Shown piece after piece: positions 63,587-64,000 of a stretch of DNA of 64,000 nucleotides. The notes under the pieces were generated by a model. It was not told the DNA's origin and searched no databases. It was given only the letters and a program-made list of their open reading frames with translations. Source of the stretch: Nematostella vectensis (Eukaryota; Cnidaria; Anthozoa; Actiniaria; Edwardsiidae); NCBI RefSeq assembly GCF_932526225.1, contig NC_064041.1, positions 16,117,888 to 16,181,887 of the forward strand, given 5' to 3'. A program made the translations under genes and the position numbers. The first letter of the stretch is position 1. Each line of letters starts with the position of its first letter.

Positions 63587-64000
63587 GCTTGTACCCCTAG
63601 TCACAGTGATCTTGTACCCCTAGTCTCAGTGATCTTGTACCCCTAGTCACAGTGATCTTGTACCCCTAGACACAGTGATCTTGTACCCCTAGACACAGTG
63701 ATCTTGTACCGCTAGACACAGTGATCTTGTACCGCTAGACACAGTGATCTTGTACCCCTAGTCACAGTGATCTTGTACCCCTAGTCACAGTGATCTTGTA
63801 CCCCTAGTCTCAGTGATCTTGTACCCCTAGTCTCAGTGATCTTGTACCCCTAGTCTCAGTGATCTTGTACCCCTAGTCTCAGTGATCTTGTACCCCTAGT
63901 CACAGTGATCTTGTACCCCTAGACACAGTGATCTTGTACCCAGTGAGCCTGTGCCCCTAGTCTCAGTGAGCCTGTGCCCCTAGTCTCAGTGAGCAGTACA
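63587..64000. repeat. 23-bp minisatellite running off the right edge
   Basis: The unit is CTTGTACCCCTAGTCACAGT, GAT, with CTAGAC and CTAGTCTC variants and about 16 copies. At the right end it changes to GAGCCTGTGCCCCTAGTCTC. Confidence 0.95.

Overview
The window reads as metazoan nuclear DNA: widely spaced GT-AG exons, extracellular module shuffling (WAP, sushi, discoidin, EGF), a Penelope-like retroelement, a LINE relic, a tRNA-like SINE family and many short inverted-repeat elements. The mixture suits an anthozoan cnidarian of the Nematostella kind, but that is inference from style, not a match I could run. No prokaryotic gene, rRNA or CRISPR array is present.

Layout. Positions 1-15,990 are gene-poor: a possible first exon on the minus strand (436-603), a TATA box with a 31-codon signal-peptide ORF (2,468-2,694), a tRNA-like gene (3,097-3,170), a LINE-like relic, a foldback element and three minisatellites, the largest at 11.3-13.0 kb. 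At 16.0-17.5 kb lies a Penelope-like element fragment with a GIY-YIG domain between 327-bp inverted arms. At 18.14-18.36 kb a 221-bp unit flanked by 11-bp direct repeats carries a well-formed hammerhead ribozyme. An intronless PLPP6-like lipid phosphatase gene follows (18,727-19,395).

Positions 22,354-42,730 hold one secreted mosaic protein gene of 24 exons. The assembled frame closes exactly (4,359 nt, 1,452 residues). Its order is signal peptide, three WAP-like domains, seventeen sushi (CCP) domains, one discoidin (F5/8C) domain split over two exons, and an unfamiliar C-terminal domain. WAP-CCP-CCP triplets occur three times, and a block of three CCP types is duplicated. Nearly all introns are phase 1, as expected for exon shuffling.

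Positions 45,264-62,646 hold a 13-exon gene (1,575 nt, 524 residues) for a membrane RING-CH ubiquitin ligase. An N-terminal EGF-like module is followed by a seven-helix region resembling the TOM1/GPR137 group, a RING-CH domain and two more helices. The two large genes have no evident functional link beyond adjacency.

The most striking feature is about 19 kb (roughly 30%) of minisatellite. Many arrays in both large genes sit exactly on a splice junction, and their repeat unit contains the splice site plus a piece of the adjoining exon. At least eight independent arrays show this directly (exons 5, 8, 12, 14 and 22 of the sushi gene; exons 4, 6 and 12 of the RING-CH gene), with weaker cases elsewhere. 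The arrays therefore carry dozens of decoy donors and acceptors.
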